64,000 nt of DNA from Polyangium sp. 6x1 (GTDB taxonomy: Bacteria > Myxococcota_A > Polyangia > Polyangiales > Polyangiaceae), in assembly GCF_029946515.1 (NCBI RefSeq), contig NZ_JARZHH010000001.1, positions 372,001 to 436,000 on the forward strand, read 5' to 3'. Below are positions 21,427 to 30,166 of this stretch, in pieces. A program made the translations under genes and the position numbers. Under the pieces are notes generated by a model. The model was not told the origin of the DNA. It was given only the letters and a program-made list of their open reading frames with translations, and searched no databases. The stretch's first letter is position 1; each line of letters opens with the position of its first letter.

Positions 21427-22650
21427 TCAGGTATGCGCAGCGCGCTCGGGGACGGGGCTACGCCCGAGCACCCAGAGAATGCCAATCGCGAGGAGCGACA
21501 CGCTCGCCGCGAGAAAACCCATGCGGCCGAAGCCGACCAGCGAGCCGTCCGGCGCCGTCGTGAGGAAAAGGCCGCTCGTCCAGGCGGCGAGGCCGGAGGC
21601 GCCGTCGCTCGCCGCCATGTTGACCGAGAGATAACGCCCGCGCAGCGCGGGCGGGACCCGGGACGTGACGAGCGCGATCGTCGGAATGGCGCGTCCCGAG
21701 GTCAGCGTCATGAAGAGAACGAAGATTGCGGCCACGATGGCCTTCGGCGAGTCCGTCAAGTGCGTGAACAGGAGAAATGGGCACAGGGTCGCGACGAGCA
21801 GAGTGCCCAGCACCCGGGGTGGACCGTGACGGTCCACGAGGTGACCAATGAAACGCGAGCTGAAGAGCGTGGCCGCGCCGCCGCATAGATACACCCAGGA
21901 CAGGTCCGAGAGGCGGAGCCCGAGATTGCCCACCATGAACGTGCTCAGGTACGGGATCAGCAAAAAGCCTGCGAAGACCACGCTGAACGTGAGCCCCCAG
22001 CCCAGCGCAAGCCCGGACGCCCAGAGGGACGGGGCGCTCGCAATCGAGCCCTTCTCGCGCGTCGCGGCGAGGTGACGATCGACCGCGGGCAGGGCTCGCC
22101 AGGCGAGGACCCACAGGACGCCGGCGAGCGCGCTGATGACCCAGAAGGGCGCGCGCCAGCCCCATTGACTGGCGATCGAGAGCCCCAGCGGGACGCCGCC
22201 CACCGCCGAGAGAGCGTAGGACGACATCACGGTGCCAATGGCGCGGCCGCGCCGCTCGGCCGGGATGCAATCGGCGAGGATGGCCATGACGACGGCGCTC
22301 ATCAGGCCTGCGGAAGCGCCCGCCACGATCCTCGAAAGGAGCAGCCACGTCGGGCTGGGCGCGAGGCCGCAGGAAGTCGTGGCCGCGACGAACACCGCGT
22401 AAAGGAGCAAAAACGCATATTTGCGATCCCACCGATCCAGCCAGAGCACGCCGAGAAGGCCCATGGCTGCCGAGGCCAGCGTGTATGCCGACACCATGGC
22501 CCCGAACCCCGCGGCGGAGATGCCGAACTGCTGAATGAGCTCGGGCCCGAGCGGCATCAGGATCATGAAATCGAGGGTGTGCGTGAACTGCACGGCGGCC
22601 AGCAGCCAAAGCAGATGTCGCTCTTGCTTTGTTATGGGGGAATCGGCCAC
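21427..22650 (-). CDS. MFS exporter of the myxochelin operon
   Basis: 407 residues from a GTG at 22650, chosen because TGGAG lies 8 nt upstream and because the longer frame (to 22782) would run through the promoter and Fur box. Twelve hydrophobic helices are visible. The N-terminal half has the MFS motif after helix 2 (LGVLWLDRWDRK), and RFIGHLVDRHGPPR marks the second half. It is related to drug/arabinose-type exporters and is first in the biosynthetic operon, so it most likely secretes myxochelin. A myxochelin exporter has been named mxcA in other species, but I do not assign the symbol firmly. Confidence 0.88.
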   Translation of the reverse strand: MADSPITKQERHLLWLLAAVQFTHTLDFMILMPLGPELIQQFGISAAGFGAMVSAYTLASAAMGLLGVLWLDRWDRKYAFLLLYAVFVAATTSCGLAPSPTWLLLSRIVAGASAGLMSAVVMAILADCIPAERRGRAIGTVMSSYALSAVGGVPLGLSIASQWGWRAPFWVISALAGVLWVLAWRALPAVDRHLAATREKGSIASAPSLWASGLALGWGLTFSVVFAGFLLIPYLSTFMVGNLGLRLSDLSWVYLCGGAATLFSSRFIGHLVDRHGPPRVLGTLLVATLCPFLLFTHLTDSPKAIVAAIFVLFMTLTSGRAIPTIALVTSRVPPALRGRYLSVNMAASDGASGLAAWTSGLFLTTAPDGSLVGFGRMGFLAASVSLLAIGILWVLGRSPVPERAAHT

Positions 22651-22752
22651 GAAAGGACTCCAGGGGACGCCGGGGGGGCGAGGCGACACACGCGCGGGGG
22701 ATCGATGAGTGCGTTCACTCACGATCGCACACGACCTGCGATCTTGCTGAAA

Positions 22753-22782
22753 ATGATAATGAGAACCATTATCAATTGTCAA
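22753..22782 (-). promoter_or_regulatory. Sigma-70-type promoter with embedded Fur box
   Basis: On the minus strand TTGACA (22782-22777) and TATCAT (22758-22753) are 18 bp apart. Between and over them, 22754-22774 is a perfect inverted repeat with arms TGATAATG and CATTATCA around a 5-nt centre, a near-consensus Fur box. Fur bound here would cover the spacer and -10 box, so the exporter/DAHP synthase/mxcDEFC operon should be iron-repressed. The transcript would have a leader of about 95 nt before the GTG. Confidence 0.85.
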
Positions 22783-23064
22783 GGCGATGGTGTTGTCCGC
22801 GACGAGATTTCAGACTCGGAGGTAGATTTTTCCGCTTACGCTACAGTTTTCGTGAGACGCGCGTGGCATGCATCACCAAACTGGCACCGCTGCGCATCAC
22901 ACGTGTGACCTTAGACACACAGAACGAGGGCATCGCGCTCGTTCTGGGCGACATACAGATTGCGGCGAAGGCGGCAAACCGGTGATGCGCCGCACAGAAG
23001 AAAGGTTGCGGCGGACGGCGTGGGCACGACGCGGAACACGCTCCGAGGCAAGAGCGAGCGTCGC
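22783..23064. other. Intergenic region with a long inverted repeat
   Basis: No credible gene. CAGAACGAG at 22920-22928 is repeated inverted as CTCGTTCTG at 22938-22946. The centre can extend the hairpin by two GC pairs around an ATC loop. No T-run follows. It could be an operator or a processing/termination structure downstream of the metallophosphoesterase gene. Confidence 0.4.
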
Positions 23065-23964
23065 TCAGAGGTATCGATAGGTGCTCTTCGTGTATTCCTT
23101 GAGCCAGGGTGCGTCCAGGAATGACATTCCGATCGCGCGGGCTCCCTGCCACTGCAAAATGCCGATACACCCCGGATTCAATCGGTGCGGGCGCCAGAAG
23201 CCCACCGCGTTCATGTGGTAGCTCCTGGTGGTCGAGGTGAAGAAAATCTCCTGTCCCTCCTCATGGTAGTGCCCGCAAAAGTGATACGTCGGCTGAAAGT
23301 TCTGGATGAATTCTCGCGCGGCTCTGGACCCCGCGCCTGCATACTTGGGGTGAATGCCGATCGCCGCGTCCAGCGGCGGTTCATGCGACAAGAAGACGTC
23401 GAGCCTCTCTTTCAAGGCGAAGAGCCGCTTGACGTCTTGCCGAGTGTAGCACTCCCCGCCGTCATTCTTGACGGGGTTGCCGTCCTCGTCCGCGATCCCT
23501 CCCAGTCCGGCGATCCGTAACGAATGACCGTCCTTCTCGTATGTGAACGGCACGCCGCTCTTGAGGTAATGAATCCTGTCGAATGCGTCGACGGGCACCG
23601 GCCCCTCGTCCGCGCCGGCAAGCTCGCAGAGATAGGAGAAGTCCTCGTGATTGCCGCGGATGAAGATCGTGTCCGCGTCGATCCTGCGGTGCTCCGCCGC
23701 GTCGGGGCCCAAGATCTCCTCGGCCTCGGGCTCTCCTTGAAAGTATGCCGTGAAGCCCAGCTCGTCCGGATCACTCTCCGCGAAGCGCTTGGTGGCCTTG
23801 TCCAGCCGATAGGGCGGAGGAAACGCGCCGAAATCTCCGACCTGCAAGATGAGATCGATCCGCTGCCCTTCCTCCTCTTGCCAGCGCTTCAGGATTCGGT
23901 AAGCGAGCGTCAGGTGACCGTGTGTGTCGCCGAGGATGGCGATGTTGAGGTGACCCATCGCCAT
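23065..23964 (-). CDS. Calcineurin-like metallophosphoesterase
   Basis: 299 residues. All blocks of the binuclear-metal phosphoesterase fold are present in order: ILGDTHGH (D13, H15), LQVGDFG, FIRGNHED, a late LSHEPP and FCGHYHEEGQ. There is no signal peptide, so it is cytoplasmic. The substrate cannot be deduced; related enzymes hydrolyse phosphoesters of nucleotides or proteins. MAMGHLN offers two nearby starts (23964 or 23958). It stands alone on the minus strand. Confidence 0.85.
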   Translation of the reverse strand: MAMGHLNIAILGDTHGHLTLAYRILKRWQEEEGQRIDLILQVGDFGAFPPPYRLDKATKRFAESDPDELGFTAYFQGEPEAEEILGPDAAEHRRIDADTIFIRGNHEDFSYLCELAGADEGPVPVDAFDRIHYLKSGVPFTYEKDGHSLRIAGLGGIADEDGNPVKNDGGECYTRQDVKRLFALKERLDVFLSHEPPLDAAIGIHPKYAGAGSRAAREFIQNFQPTYHFCGHYHEEGQEIFFTSTTRSYHMNAVGFWRPHRLNPGCIGILQWQGARAIGMSFLDAPWLKEYTKSTYRYL

Positions 23965-24100
23965 GGTGGTAGAGCAGATGTTCGGATCGTGTCAATCGCA
24001 AGGACGCGCCTCACCCTGGGATTCGATGCTGGGTGGCCGCCCCTTCGTCGCCCATGGAATGGAACGAGGGACGCGGCGGCGACGACGATCGCTGAGGAAG

Positions 24101-25030
24101 TCAGCTCGACGCGGCGGTCCGCGCCCGCGCGAGGGCGATGTCACGAATGGCGTTGTTGCCGATGCGCGCGCCGCCCTCCGCGATGATCTGCCACTGCGCC
24201 GCGGACAGCGTGAGCCGGTTCAACATGGGGCGCAAGGTGCCCGCGAGGAACGCCGGAGAAGCGCCCGCGGCGAAGAGCAACGAGACGGCTTCGGCAAACG
24301 CGGCCTGCGACGTCCGCTGCGCTCGCTCCAGGACCTCCTGCGCCGCGCTTTCCCGGTCTCGCGCGACGGCCTCGTCCAGGAGCTCTTTCACCGACATCTT
24401 CTGCTTGCGCTGCCGTTCTCCCTGCTCGAACCGAAGGCGCTCCTCGTCTCTGCGCTCTGCATCTCGGTCGCGAAGCTCGAGATAGTAATCGCCGAACCCC
24501 TCCTCCACGCGGTAATCGTCCGCGACGACGCGCGACGCATACTGCGTCGCCCAGGCCACGATCGAATCTGCGTGCAGGCGAAGCGGAGGCGAATCGTCGT
24601 GGAGAACCTCGAACACGCGCCCGCTCACCGTGTTCACGGCGAGCCCATCGGAGTCGCGGCCGGCAAAGGGAAGCCAAGCATCCGAGAGGAGCTCGTCCTT
24701 CGTGAGCCCCGACTCCGGCACGGCCCGGGGGCTCTCGCGCAGGAACGCGAGCGCGTTGAGGACGCAGTCCCTCTCGGCGAGCGCTCGTTCGATCGAATAG
24801 AGGTCGAAGGCTTCGACGAAGCCGTTCATCTCCTCGTGTTGTCCGTCGTGGAGCGACCACAAAGCACGCAGCTCGCGCCCGAGCGAAAACCCGAGCTCCT
24901 CCTCGGCCTCCGTCAATTGCTCCTCGCTCGCGCCGGGCGCGAGGTTCTGGACCAGGAGCTCGGCGTCATGCTTCGCCATCCATGCCTTGATCTGCTCGAA
25001 CGCCTCGCGCAGCGACTCTTCGGGTTTCAT
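24101..25030 (-). CDS. SMI1/KNR4-family protein
   Basis: 309 residues from the ATG at 25030, where the SMI1/KNR4 domain begins: PGASEEQLTEAEEELGFSLGRELRALWSLHDGQ, then FVEAFDLYSIER and DGLAVNTVSGRVFEV. This fold often acts as immunity protein in contact-dependent toxin systems or as a scaffold. The second half (about residues 195-309) is charged and helical, with RDRDAERRDEERLRFEQGER, and is not part of the usual domain. No toxin gene is next to it, so an immunity role is not supported by context. Confidence 0.75.
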   Translation of the reverse strand: MKPEESLREAFEQIKAWMAKHDAELLVQNLAPGASEEQLTEAEEELGFSLGRELRALWSLHDGQHEEMNGFVEAFDLYSIERALAERDCVLNALAFLRESPRAVPESGLTKDELLSDAWLPFAGRDSDGLAVNTVSGRVFEVLHDDSPPLRLHADSIVAWATQYASRVVADDYRVEEGFGDYYLELRDRDAERRDEERLRFEQGERQRKQKMSVKELLDEAVARDRESAAQEVLERAQRTSQAAFAEAVSLLFAAGASPAFLAGTLRPMLNRLTLSAAQWQIIAEGGARIGNNAIRDIALARARTAASS

Positions 25031-25390
25031 GGATCGAACCTGTAGCAAAACCGCCCGCGAACGCGCAAGCGCGCGCTGCCTCCGCGGCACGTGGGCGCAC
25101 GCACAACCTCGCGCATCGGAGCGCCTTCGTGAATGACGAGACAAACTCCGGCGACTTCAGGCTCCGGCCAAATCTACCGCCGGACGATGCACAGCTCGGC
25201 AGGTGAACGCCCTGGATGATGCTCTCATTCGAGATCCCGCGACGACGGTCCCACTGTCGAAACTGAAATCGTTGCAACGGTCCCATTCACGGAGCAAAGT
25301 CCCCGCCCTGGCGGGAGGCTTCGACGTGCGTGTCGTCGATCGTACATCGATCCGGACGTCGGGCATTCGTCCATCCGGGAAGGAACCGAT
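25031..25390. other. Intergenic region between SMI1-like gene and subtilase
   Basis: About 360 bp between divergent genes. I see no gene. It contains only short repeats such as the decamer-like ACGGTCCCA(C/T)T at 25236 and 25277, and a small CCCGC-N4-GCGGG hairpin near 25300. The ribosome binding site GGAAGGAA of the subtilase is at its right end. Confidence 0.4.
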
Positions 25391-27028
25391 ATGAGACACA
25401 GGCTTGGACATGGGTTCATTTTCGTGCTCGTCTCGTTCGCCCTCGCGGCTTGCGATACCGGCACGGACGAGGGCGCGGAGAACGTGGGGACCGCCCCGGC
25501 CGCCCTCTCCCCGGATGGCCGGTACATCATCAAGTTCAAGGACTATTCCAAGCGAGGTCCGGTGCTCGCGGCGGCCGGTGGCCAGCTCGAGCTCGAGCTG
25601 CCCGACGACGAGGCCGTCGCCGCCAAGCTGCCCGACGCAGCCGTTCAAGCCCTGGCAAAGAACCCGAACGTGGAGTACGTCGAGGTCGACCCGCGACGCG
25701 AGCTCTTCACGCAATGGCCACCTTATGGCATCTCGATGGTGCAAGCATCGGATCCGGCCTTGTCGAACATGAGCGGCGGCACGAAGGTCTGCATCATCGA
25801 TTCGGGTCTCTACGCAGACCACGCCGATCTCCAGGGCGTGCCCGTCTCGGGTTATGCTGGCAACCTGCCATGGAACGTGGACGGCTGCGGCCACGGCACG
25901 CACGTCGCCGGCACGATCGCCGCGGTGAACAACGGGCAGGGCGTCGTCGGCGTCGCGCCGGCCAACGTGTCGCTTTACATCGTGCGCGTCTTCGGCGATG
26001 ATTGCAAATGGGCGTACGCCTCGTCCCTCGTCAACGCGCTCGGCAAATGCAGGTCGGCCGGCGCGAAGGTCGTCAGCATGAGCCTCGGGGGCAGCGGATC
26101 GAGCTCGCTCGAGAGCTCCGCTTTCCAGAACGCATACAACGCGGGCGTCCTCCCGATCGCGGCCGCCGGCAATGGTGGCAACACGTCGACGTCCTATCCG
26201 GCCGGATATGCCTCGGTCATGTCGGTGGCGGCGATCGACAGCGCCAAGGCGCTCGCCAGCTTCTCGCAGCGCAATGCCGACGTCGAGATCGCCGCGCCGG
26301 GCGTGGGGGTGCTCTCGAGCGTCCCCTGGGCGACGCCGAGCGTCACGGTGGGCGCGAACGTCGATTCGGGCGCGCTCATCGGAGGCGCTGCGCTGAAGAC
26401 CGTCACGGGCGCGCTCGCCGACGGCGGCCTGTGCGACTCCGTCGGCGCATGGGAGGGCAAGATCGTGCTTTGCCAGCGCGGCAATGATCTCTTGGCCAAG
26501 GTCAACAACGTGCAGAGCGGCAAGGGCGTCGGCGTCGTCATCTACAACAACGTTTCCGGCTTCTTTTCGGGCGCGCTCGGTACGGGCGTCACGAGCCCGC
26601 TCCCGGCCATCAGTTTGCGGATGGAGGACGGGCTCGACCTCAAGAAATCGGTGGGCGCGTCCGCGACGCTGAACACGGTCCGGAACGTGCCGGGCACGGG
26701 CTACGAGTGGTGGAGCGGCACGTCGATGGCGACGCCGCACGTCTCGGCCGTCGCAGCGCTCCTTTGGAGCCAGAAGCCCTCGGCGACGAACGGCGCGATC
26801 CGCAATGCGATCAACTCGACGGCGCTGGACCTCGGCACCGCCGGCCGCGATTCGTCGTTCGGCTATGGCGTCGTGCAGGCGAAGGCCGCGCTCGACGCCC
26901 TCCTGAGGCTCAGCCCCGCCGATGAAAGCGGCAGCGCCGATGTCTGCAAGGCCGTCGGCGAGAGCTGCGCGGACGACGCGGAGTGCTGTTCGGGGGACTG
27001 CCAGAATGGAAAGCAGGTCTGCAAATGA
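25391..27028 (+). CDS. Secreted subtilisin-like serine protease (S8) with C-terminal cystine-knot motif
   Basis: 545 residues. The signal peptide ends in the lipobox LAAC. The propeptide is of inhibitor I9 type (RYIIKFKD ... NPNVEYVEVD). The catalytic triad is complete: CIIDSG (Asp, about 137), GHGTHVAG (His, about 170) and GTSMATPH (Ser, about 444). A protease-associated (PA) insert lies at about 325-420 (DGGLCDSVGAWEGKIVLCQRG). The last 28 residues have six cysteines spaced C-x6-C-x5-CC-x3-C-x6-C, a knottin-type framework. GGAAGGAA precedes the ATG. It probably degrades extracellular protein during predation or scavenging. Confidence 0.93.
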   Translation: MRHRLGHGFIFVLVSFALAACDTGTDEGAENVGTAPAALSPDGRYIIKFKDYSKRGPVLAAAGGQLELELPDDEAVAAKLPDAAVQALAKNPNVEYVEVDPRRELFTQWPPYGISMVQASDPALSNMSGGTKVCIIDSGLYADHADLQGVPVSGYAGNLPWNVDGCGHGTHVAGTIAAVNNGQGVVGVAPANVSLYIVRVFGDDCKWAYASSLVNALGKCRSAGAKVVSMSLGGSGSSSLESSAFQNAYNAGVLPIAAAGNGGNTSTSYPAGYASVMSVAAIDSAKALASFSQRNADVEIAAPGVGVLSSVPWATPSVTVGANVDSGALIGGAALKTVTGALADGGLCDSVGAWEGKIVLCQRGNDLLAKVNNVQSGKGVGVVIYNNVSGFFSGALGTGVTSPLPAISLRMEDGLDLKKSVGASATLNTVRNVPGTGYEWWSGTSMATPHVSAVAALLWSQKPSATNGAIRNAINSTALDLGTAGRDSSFGYGVVQAKAALDALLRLSPADESGSADVCKAVGESCADDAECCSGDCQNGKQVCK

Positions 27029-27144
27029 GCCACCACCTGCGCGATCCCTCTCCGACGTGATCTCGACAACCCCTCGCCATGAGGGGCGACGCGCCGGATG
27101 CGAAAGACGCCTTGGGCGCGTCGAAGTCTGATAGGCTGAGCCTG

Positions 27145-27636
27145 GTGAAGGTCTTGGCCATCTGTGGAAGCCTGCAGGCGAGCTCCACCAATCTCACGTT
27201 GTTGCACAGAGCCGTCGCCCTCGCGCCCGAGGGTGTCGAGATCGTCGTGTACGACGGTCTCCGCGACCTTCCTCTTTTCAATCCCGACCTCGAAGCCGAC
27301 GCGCCGCCTCCGTCCGTGACCGCTTGGAGGCGCGCCATCGCTGCGAGCGACGCCTTGTTGATCGCTTCGCCCGAGTACGGGCACAGCTTGCCGGGTGCGC
27401 TCAAAAATGCGATTGATTGGGTCATCGGCTCGGGAGAGCTCGAATCCAAGCTGGTTGCCGTGACGGCCTCGACGCCCATCGCCGAGCGTGGACGGCTTGG
27501 CCTGCAGGCGCTCGAAGTCACGCTCGGCGCCGTCAGCGCTCGGATCGTCGGCGGCGAGCCCACCGTGCGCGGGCCGTCGTTCGATCGGGATCTTCAAGCG
27601 CTCCTCGCCGCACTCGTCGCCCGAGCCGGCGCCTGA
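27145..27636 (+). CDS. NADPH-dependent FMN reductase family protein
   Basis: 163 residues from the GTG at 27145. Family members start right at (M)KVLAICGSL, so this is preferred to the ATG at 27079, although neither has a clear ribosome binding site. LAICGSLQASSTN binds the FMN phosphate and SPEYGHSLPGALKNAIDW is the conserved flavin/dimer motif of chromate-reductase/azoreductase-like flavodoxin folds. It likely reduces quinones or similar acceptors with NADPH. It lies 117 bp after the subtilase and convergent with the SDR gene. Confidence 0.8.
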   Translation: MKVLAICGSLQASSTNLTLLHRAVALAPEGVEIVVYDGLRDLPLFNPDLEADAPPPSVTAWRRAIAASDALLIASPEYGHSLPGALKNAIDWVIGSGELESKLVAVTASTPIAERGRLGLQALEVTLGAVSARIVGGEPTVRGPSFDRDLQALLAALVARAGA

Positions 27637-27669
27637 TGCTTTCGGGACACAGGCGCTACGATTTCTGAC

Positions 27670-28515
27670 TCAGCGCGGAAAATCGGTCGAGATCGCGACG
27701 TCGCGCCACGCGTCGAGCTCCTTCGTCACGAACGCGTTCTTCGCCTCGATGGCCGCGACGGTGTCACTGCCGAGCGGCAGTCGCAGCGGGGGATTTTCTG
27801 CGCGCGAAAGATCGACCACCGCGCGGGCCAGACGCGCCGGATCCCCCGGCTGCTGGAGGCTCACCGATTTCGCTAGCGCACGAACCTTGCCCGCCGTATC
27901 GGCATAGTCGGCAATGGCCGCATTCGTCTCGACCACCGATTTCGCCTCCAGAAACTCCGTTCGAAAATATCCCGGCTCGAGGACCGTGACGGCGATCCCG
28001 AGAGGCGCGAGCTCGGCGTGCAGCGCCTCCGAGATTCCTTCGACGGCGAACTTGGTCGAGCAATAGACGCCGAAGCCGGGGCCGGACCGGTAGCCGCCGA
28101 CCGAGGACAGATTCATGATGTGCCCCGATCGCTGCTTCCTGAGCGCCGGAAGCACGGCGCGCGTGATCGAAAGGAGCCCGAAAACGTTCGTCTCGTAAAG
28201 CCGCCGCACATCCTCGGCGGAGGTCTCCTCGACCGCACCGATCAGGCCATACCCCGCGTTGTTCACGAGCACGTCGATCCTGCCGAAGCGCGCGAGCGCC
28301 GCCTCGACCGCCAGCGCGACCGAGCTCTCGCTCGTCACGTCCAGCGCGACGGGGAGCAGCGCCTCGGAGCTCCCGAAGCGCTCGGTGATTCGCTGCGGAT
28401 CACGCGCCGTCGCGACGACGTCGTCGCCCGCTGCCAGCGCGGCGCTCGTGATCTCCGCGCCGATCCCTCGCGACGCACCCGTGATGAACCAGACCCGCTT
28501 CGCTTGCTTTGCCAT
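27670..28515 (-). CDS. SDR-family oxidoreductase
   Basis: 281 residues. The ATG at 28515 has AAAGGAG 6 nt upstream, so the 19 extra codons of the longer frame are not used. It is a classical short-chain dehydrogenase: FITGASRGIG, NNAGYGLIG, and the catalytic YCSTK (GVYCSTKFAVEG). Basic residues after beta-2 (ATARDPQR) suggest NADP(H). The 29-kDa single-domain form resembles the ketoreductases often placed next to a LysR regulator. It is divergent from the LysR gene and probably its target. Confidence 0.88.
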   Translation of the reverse strand: MAKQAKRVWFITGASRGIGAEITSAALAAGDDVVATARDPQRITERFGSSEALLPVALDVTSESSVALAVEAALARFGRIDVLVNNAGYGLIGAVEETSAEDVRRLYETNVFGLLSITRAVLPALRKQRSGHIMNLSSVGGYRSGPGFGVYCSTKFAVEGISEALHAELAPLGIAVTVLEPGYFRTEFLEAKSVVETNAAIADYADTAGKVRALAKSVSLQQPGDPARLARAVVDLSRAENPPLRLPLGSDTVAAIEAKNAFVTKELDAWRDVAISTDFPR

Positions 28516-28584
28516 GATGAGCTCCTTTCGACAACAATGAACATAGCCTCGCTCGACCGTGAAGAAAATCATGCGAGCGGTTGA

Positions 28585-28607
28585 TGGTTCATGAAGTCCT
28601 GGTTCAT
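28585..28607. promoter_or_regulatory. Direct repeat in the SDR/LysR divergent region
   Basis: TGGTTCAT occurs at 28585-28592 and again at 28600-28607, starts 15 bp apart, just before the LysR start. Repeats of this kind within a LysR-controlled divergent region are plausible binding half-sites. There is no T-N11-A dyad that I could call with confidence. Confidence 0.35.
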
Positions 28608-28616
28608 AATCCGCCC

Positions 28617-29579
28617 ATGGACGACACGTTCGACGGGCTTTCCGCGTTTCTCGCCGTGGCCAATCACAAAAGCTTCACGGCAGCCGCCGCCGAGATGGGG
28701 GTGTCGCCCACGGCGATGAGCCAGAAGATCAAGCTGCTCGAACGGCGCCTCGGCGTCGTGCTGTTCCAGCGCACGACCAGGCGCGTGGCGTTGACCGACG
28801 CGGGAGCGAACCTCTTCGCGCGCATTGGGCCCGCGATCGCGGAGGTCGAGGGCGCGCTCGCCGCGCTCGGCGATTACCGGGGCCGCCCCTCGGGGCGACT
28901 GCGCATCACCGCGCCGCGCGCGAGCGGGACCTGGTTCCTCCCGCCGCTCGTCGTGCGGATGGGCGAGCTGTACCCGGAGATCGCCCTCGATATCTCGCTC
29001 GATGACGCATTCGTCGACATCGTGGCGGCAGGCTTCGACGCCGGAATTCGGCTCGGGGACGCCATCGAAAAGGACATGGTGCGCGTGCCCATCACGAAGC
29101 ACTCCGCGTGGTCGATCGTCGCCGCCCCGAGCTACCTTTCGCGGGCCGGACGGCCGCGCAAACCCGAGGATTTGCTGCGCCATCACGGAATCCGCCAGCG
29201 CATGATCACGACCGGCGTCGTCTATCGGTGGGAACTCGAACGTCATGGCAAAGCGATGACGGTCGACGTGCCCGGCTCTGTCGTCGTCAATGACATCGGT
29301 CTCATGGTCGGGCTGGCCCTCGAGGGCGCGGGGCTCGCGTACGTGCCCGACGAGGCGATCGCCGACGCCGTCGCCGAGGGCCGGCTCGAGCGCGTGCTCG
29401 AACCCTTCTTGTCCCCCGGCCCGGGGCTCTGCCTCTATTTTCCCGCGCGCATGCAGGAGCAGCCCAAGCTGCAGGCCCTCGTCGAAACCGTGAAACGTAT
29501 GCGTGAAAACTTCCGTACCGGTGGGCGGGGAGCGGCCCCAAAAACCAAAGCCACGAGCGACGCGTCACAGAACAGATAG
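28617..29579 (+). CDS. LysR-family transcriptional regulator
   Basis: 320 residues from the ATG at 28617. The winged helix-turn-helix is at the N-terminus: FLAVANHKSFTAAAAEMGVSPTAMSQKIKLLERRLGV with LFQRTTRRVALT. The C-terminal periplasmic-binding-like effector domain covers about 90-300. It belongs to the group that regulates an adjacent, divergently transcribed oxidoreductase, here the SDR gene with about 100 bp between starts. The effector is unknown. Confidence 0.9.
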   Translation: MDDTFDGLSAFLAVANHKSFTAAAAEMGVSPTAMSQKIKLLERRLGVVLFQRTTRRVALTDAGANLFARIGPAIAEVEGALAALGDYRGRPSGRLRITAPRASGTWFLPPLVVRMGELYPEIALDISLDDAFVDIVAAGFDAGIRLGDAIEKDMVRVPITKHSAWSIVAAPSYLSRAGRPRKPEDLLRHHGIRQRMITTGVVYRWELERHGKAMTVDVPGSVVVNDIGLMVGLALEGAGLAYVPDEAIADAVAEGRLERVLEPFLSPGPGLCLYFPARMQEQPKLQALVETVKRMRENFRTGGRGAAPKTKATSDASQNR

Positions 29580-29680
29580 TCGCCCCGGACGATCCGCTCC
29601 CTCGTGCCGGGCTTCGGGCAATTTATCGCCGCTTCTTCCCTTGCTGACATGCGCCTTCGTATGCGATGGAAGGGTTCGTC

Positions 29681-30121
29681 ATGGCCGTCAGCACCAGCAG
29701 GGGAAAGCTCACGGAAGGCGAGCTCTTCCGGTCGAGTCAGTTCGTGCTCTTGCGAGAGGCCGGCGGGAGGCTCGTGCGAATCCGCCGGACCGACGTCCCG
29801 CTCGACGAGGGGGCCCTCGAGGACCTGCTCACGTTTTTCGATCGGTTCTTCCCGCCGCTCATGCGCGCCCAATTCGTCCTCCTGTTCGACTCGCGGGAGG
29901 CGCCCATGGCCATCGATCGCGACATGGAGCGGCGCATCAACGAGGCCGGCGCGCGCCTCCTTTCGGGGTTCACCCGCTCGGCCGTCCTCGTCGCAAGCGC
30001 CACGGGCAAGCTCCAGGCCGCGCGCATGACGCGGGAGAGAGGCAGGGCGCCCGTGTTCGTCGACGAGTCCGAGGCGCTCACGTACCTCCTCGCGGAGCTT
30101 TCATTCGCTGGAAGCCCTTGA
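29681..30121 (+). CDS. SpoIIAA-like (STAS/SEC14-type) hypothetical protein
   Basis: 146 residues. The ATG at 29681 has GGAAGGG 6 nt upstream and is preferred to 29666. The sequence (ILLREAGGRLVRIRRTDVPL, LLFDSREAP, RDMERRINEAGARLLSGFTRSAVLVAS) alternates beta and helix in the way of small SpoIIAA-like proteins that are frequent in myxobacteria. No catalytic motif is visible. It stands alone between the LysR gene and a lipoprotein. Confidence 0.6.
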   Translation: MAVSTSRGKLTEGELFRSSQFVLLREAGGRLVRIRRTDVPLDEGALEDLLTFFDRFFPPLMRAQFVLLFDSREAPMAIDRDMERRINEAGARLLSGFTRSAVLVASATGKLQAARMTRERGRAPVFVDESEALTYLLAELSFAGSP

Positions 30122-30166
30122 GCCCGCCGCCGCGCCGCGGTAAGCATGAGTACGGAGTCGGCGCTC

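Noticed and set aside
22651..22782. 44-codon N-terminal extension of the MFS exporter
   Set aside because: It would put the Fur box and promoter inside the gene. The GTG at 22650 has a ribosome binding site and begins just before the first helix.
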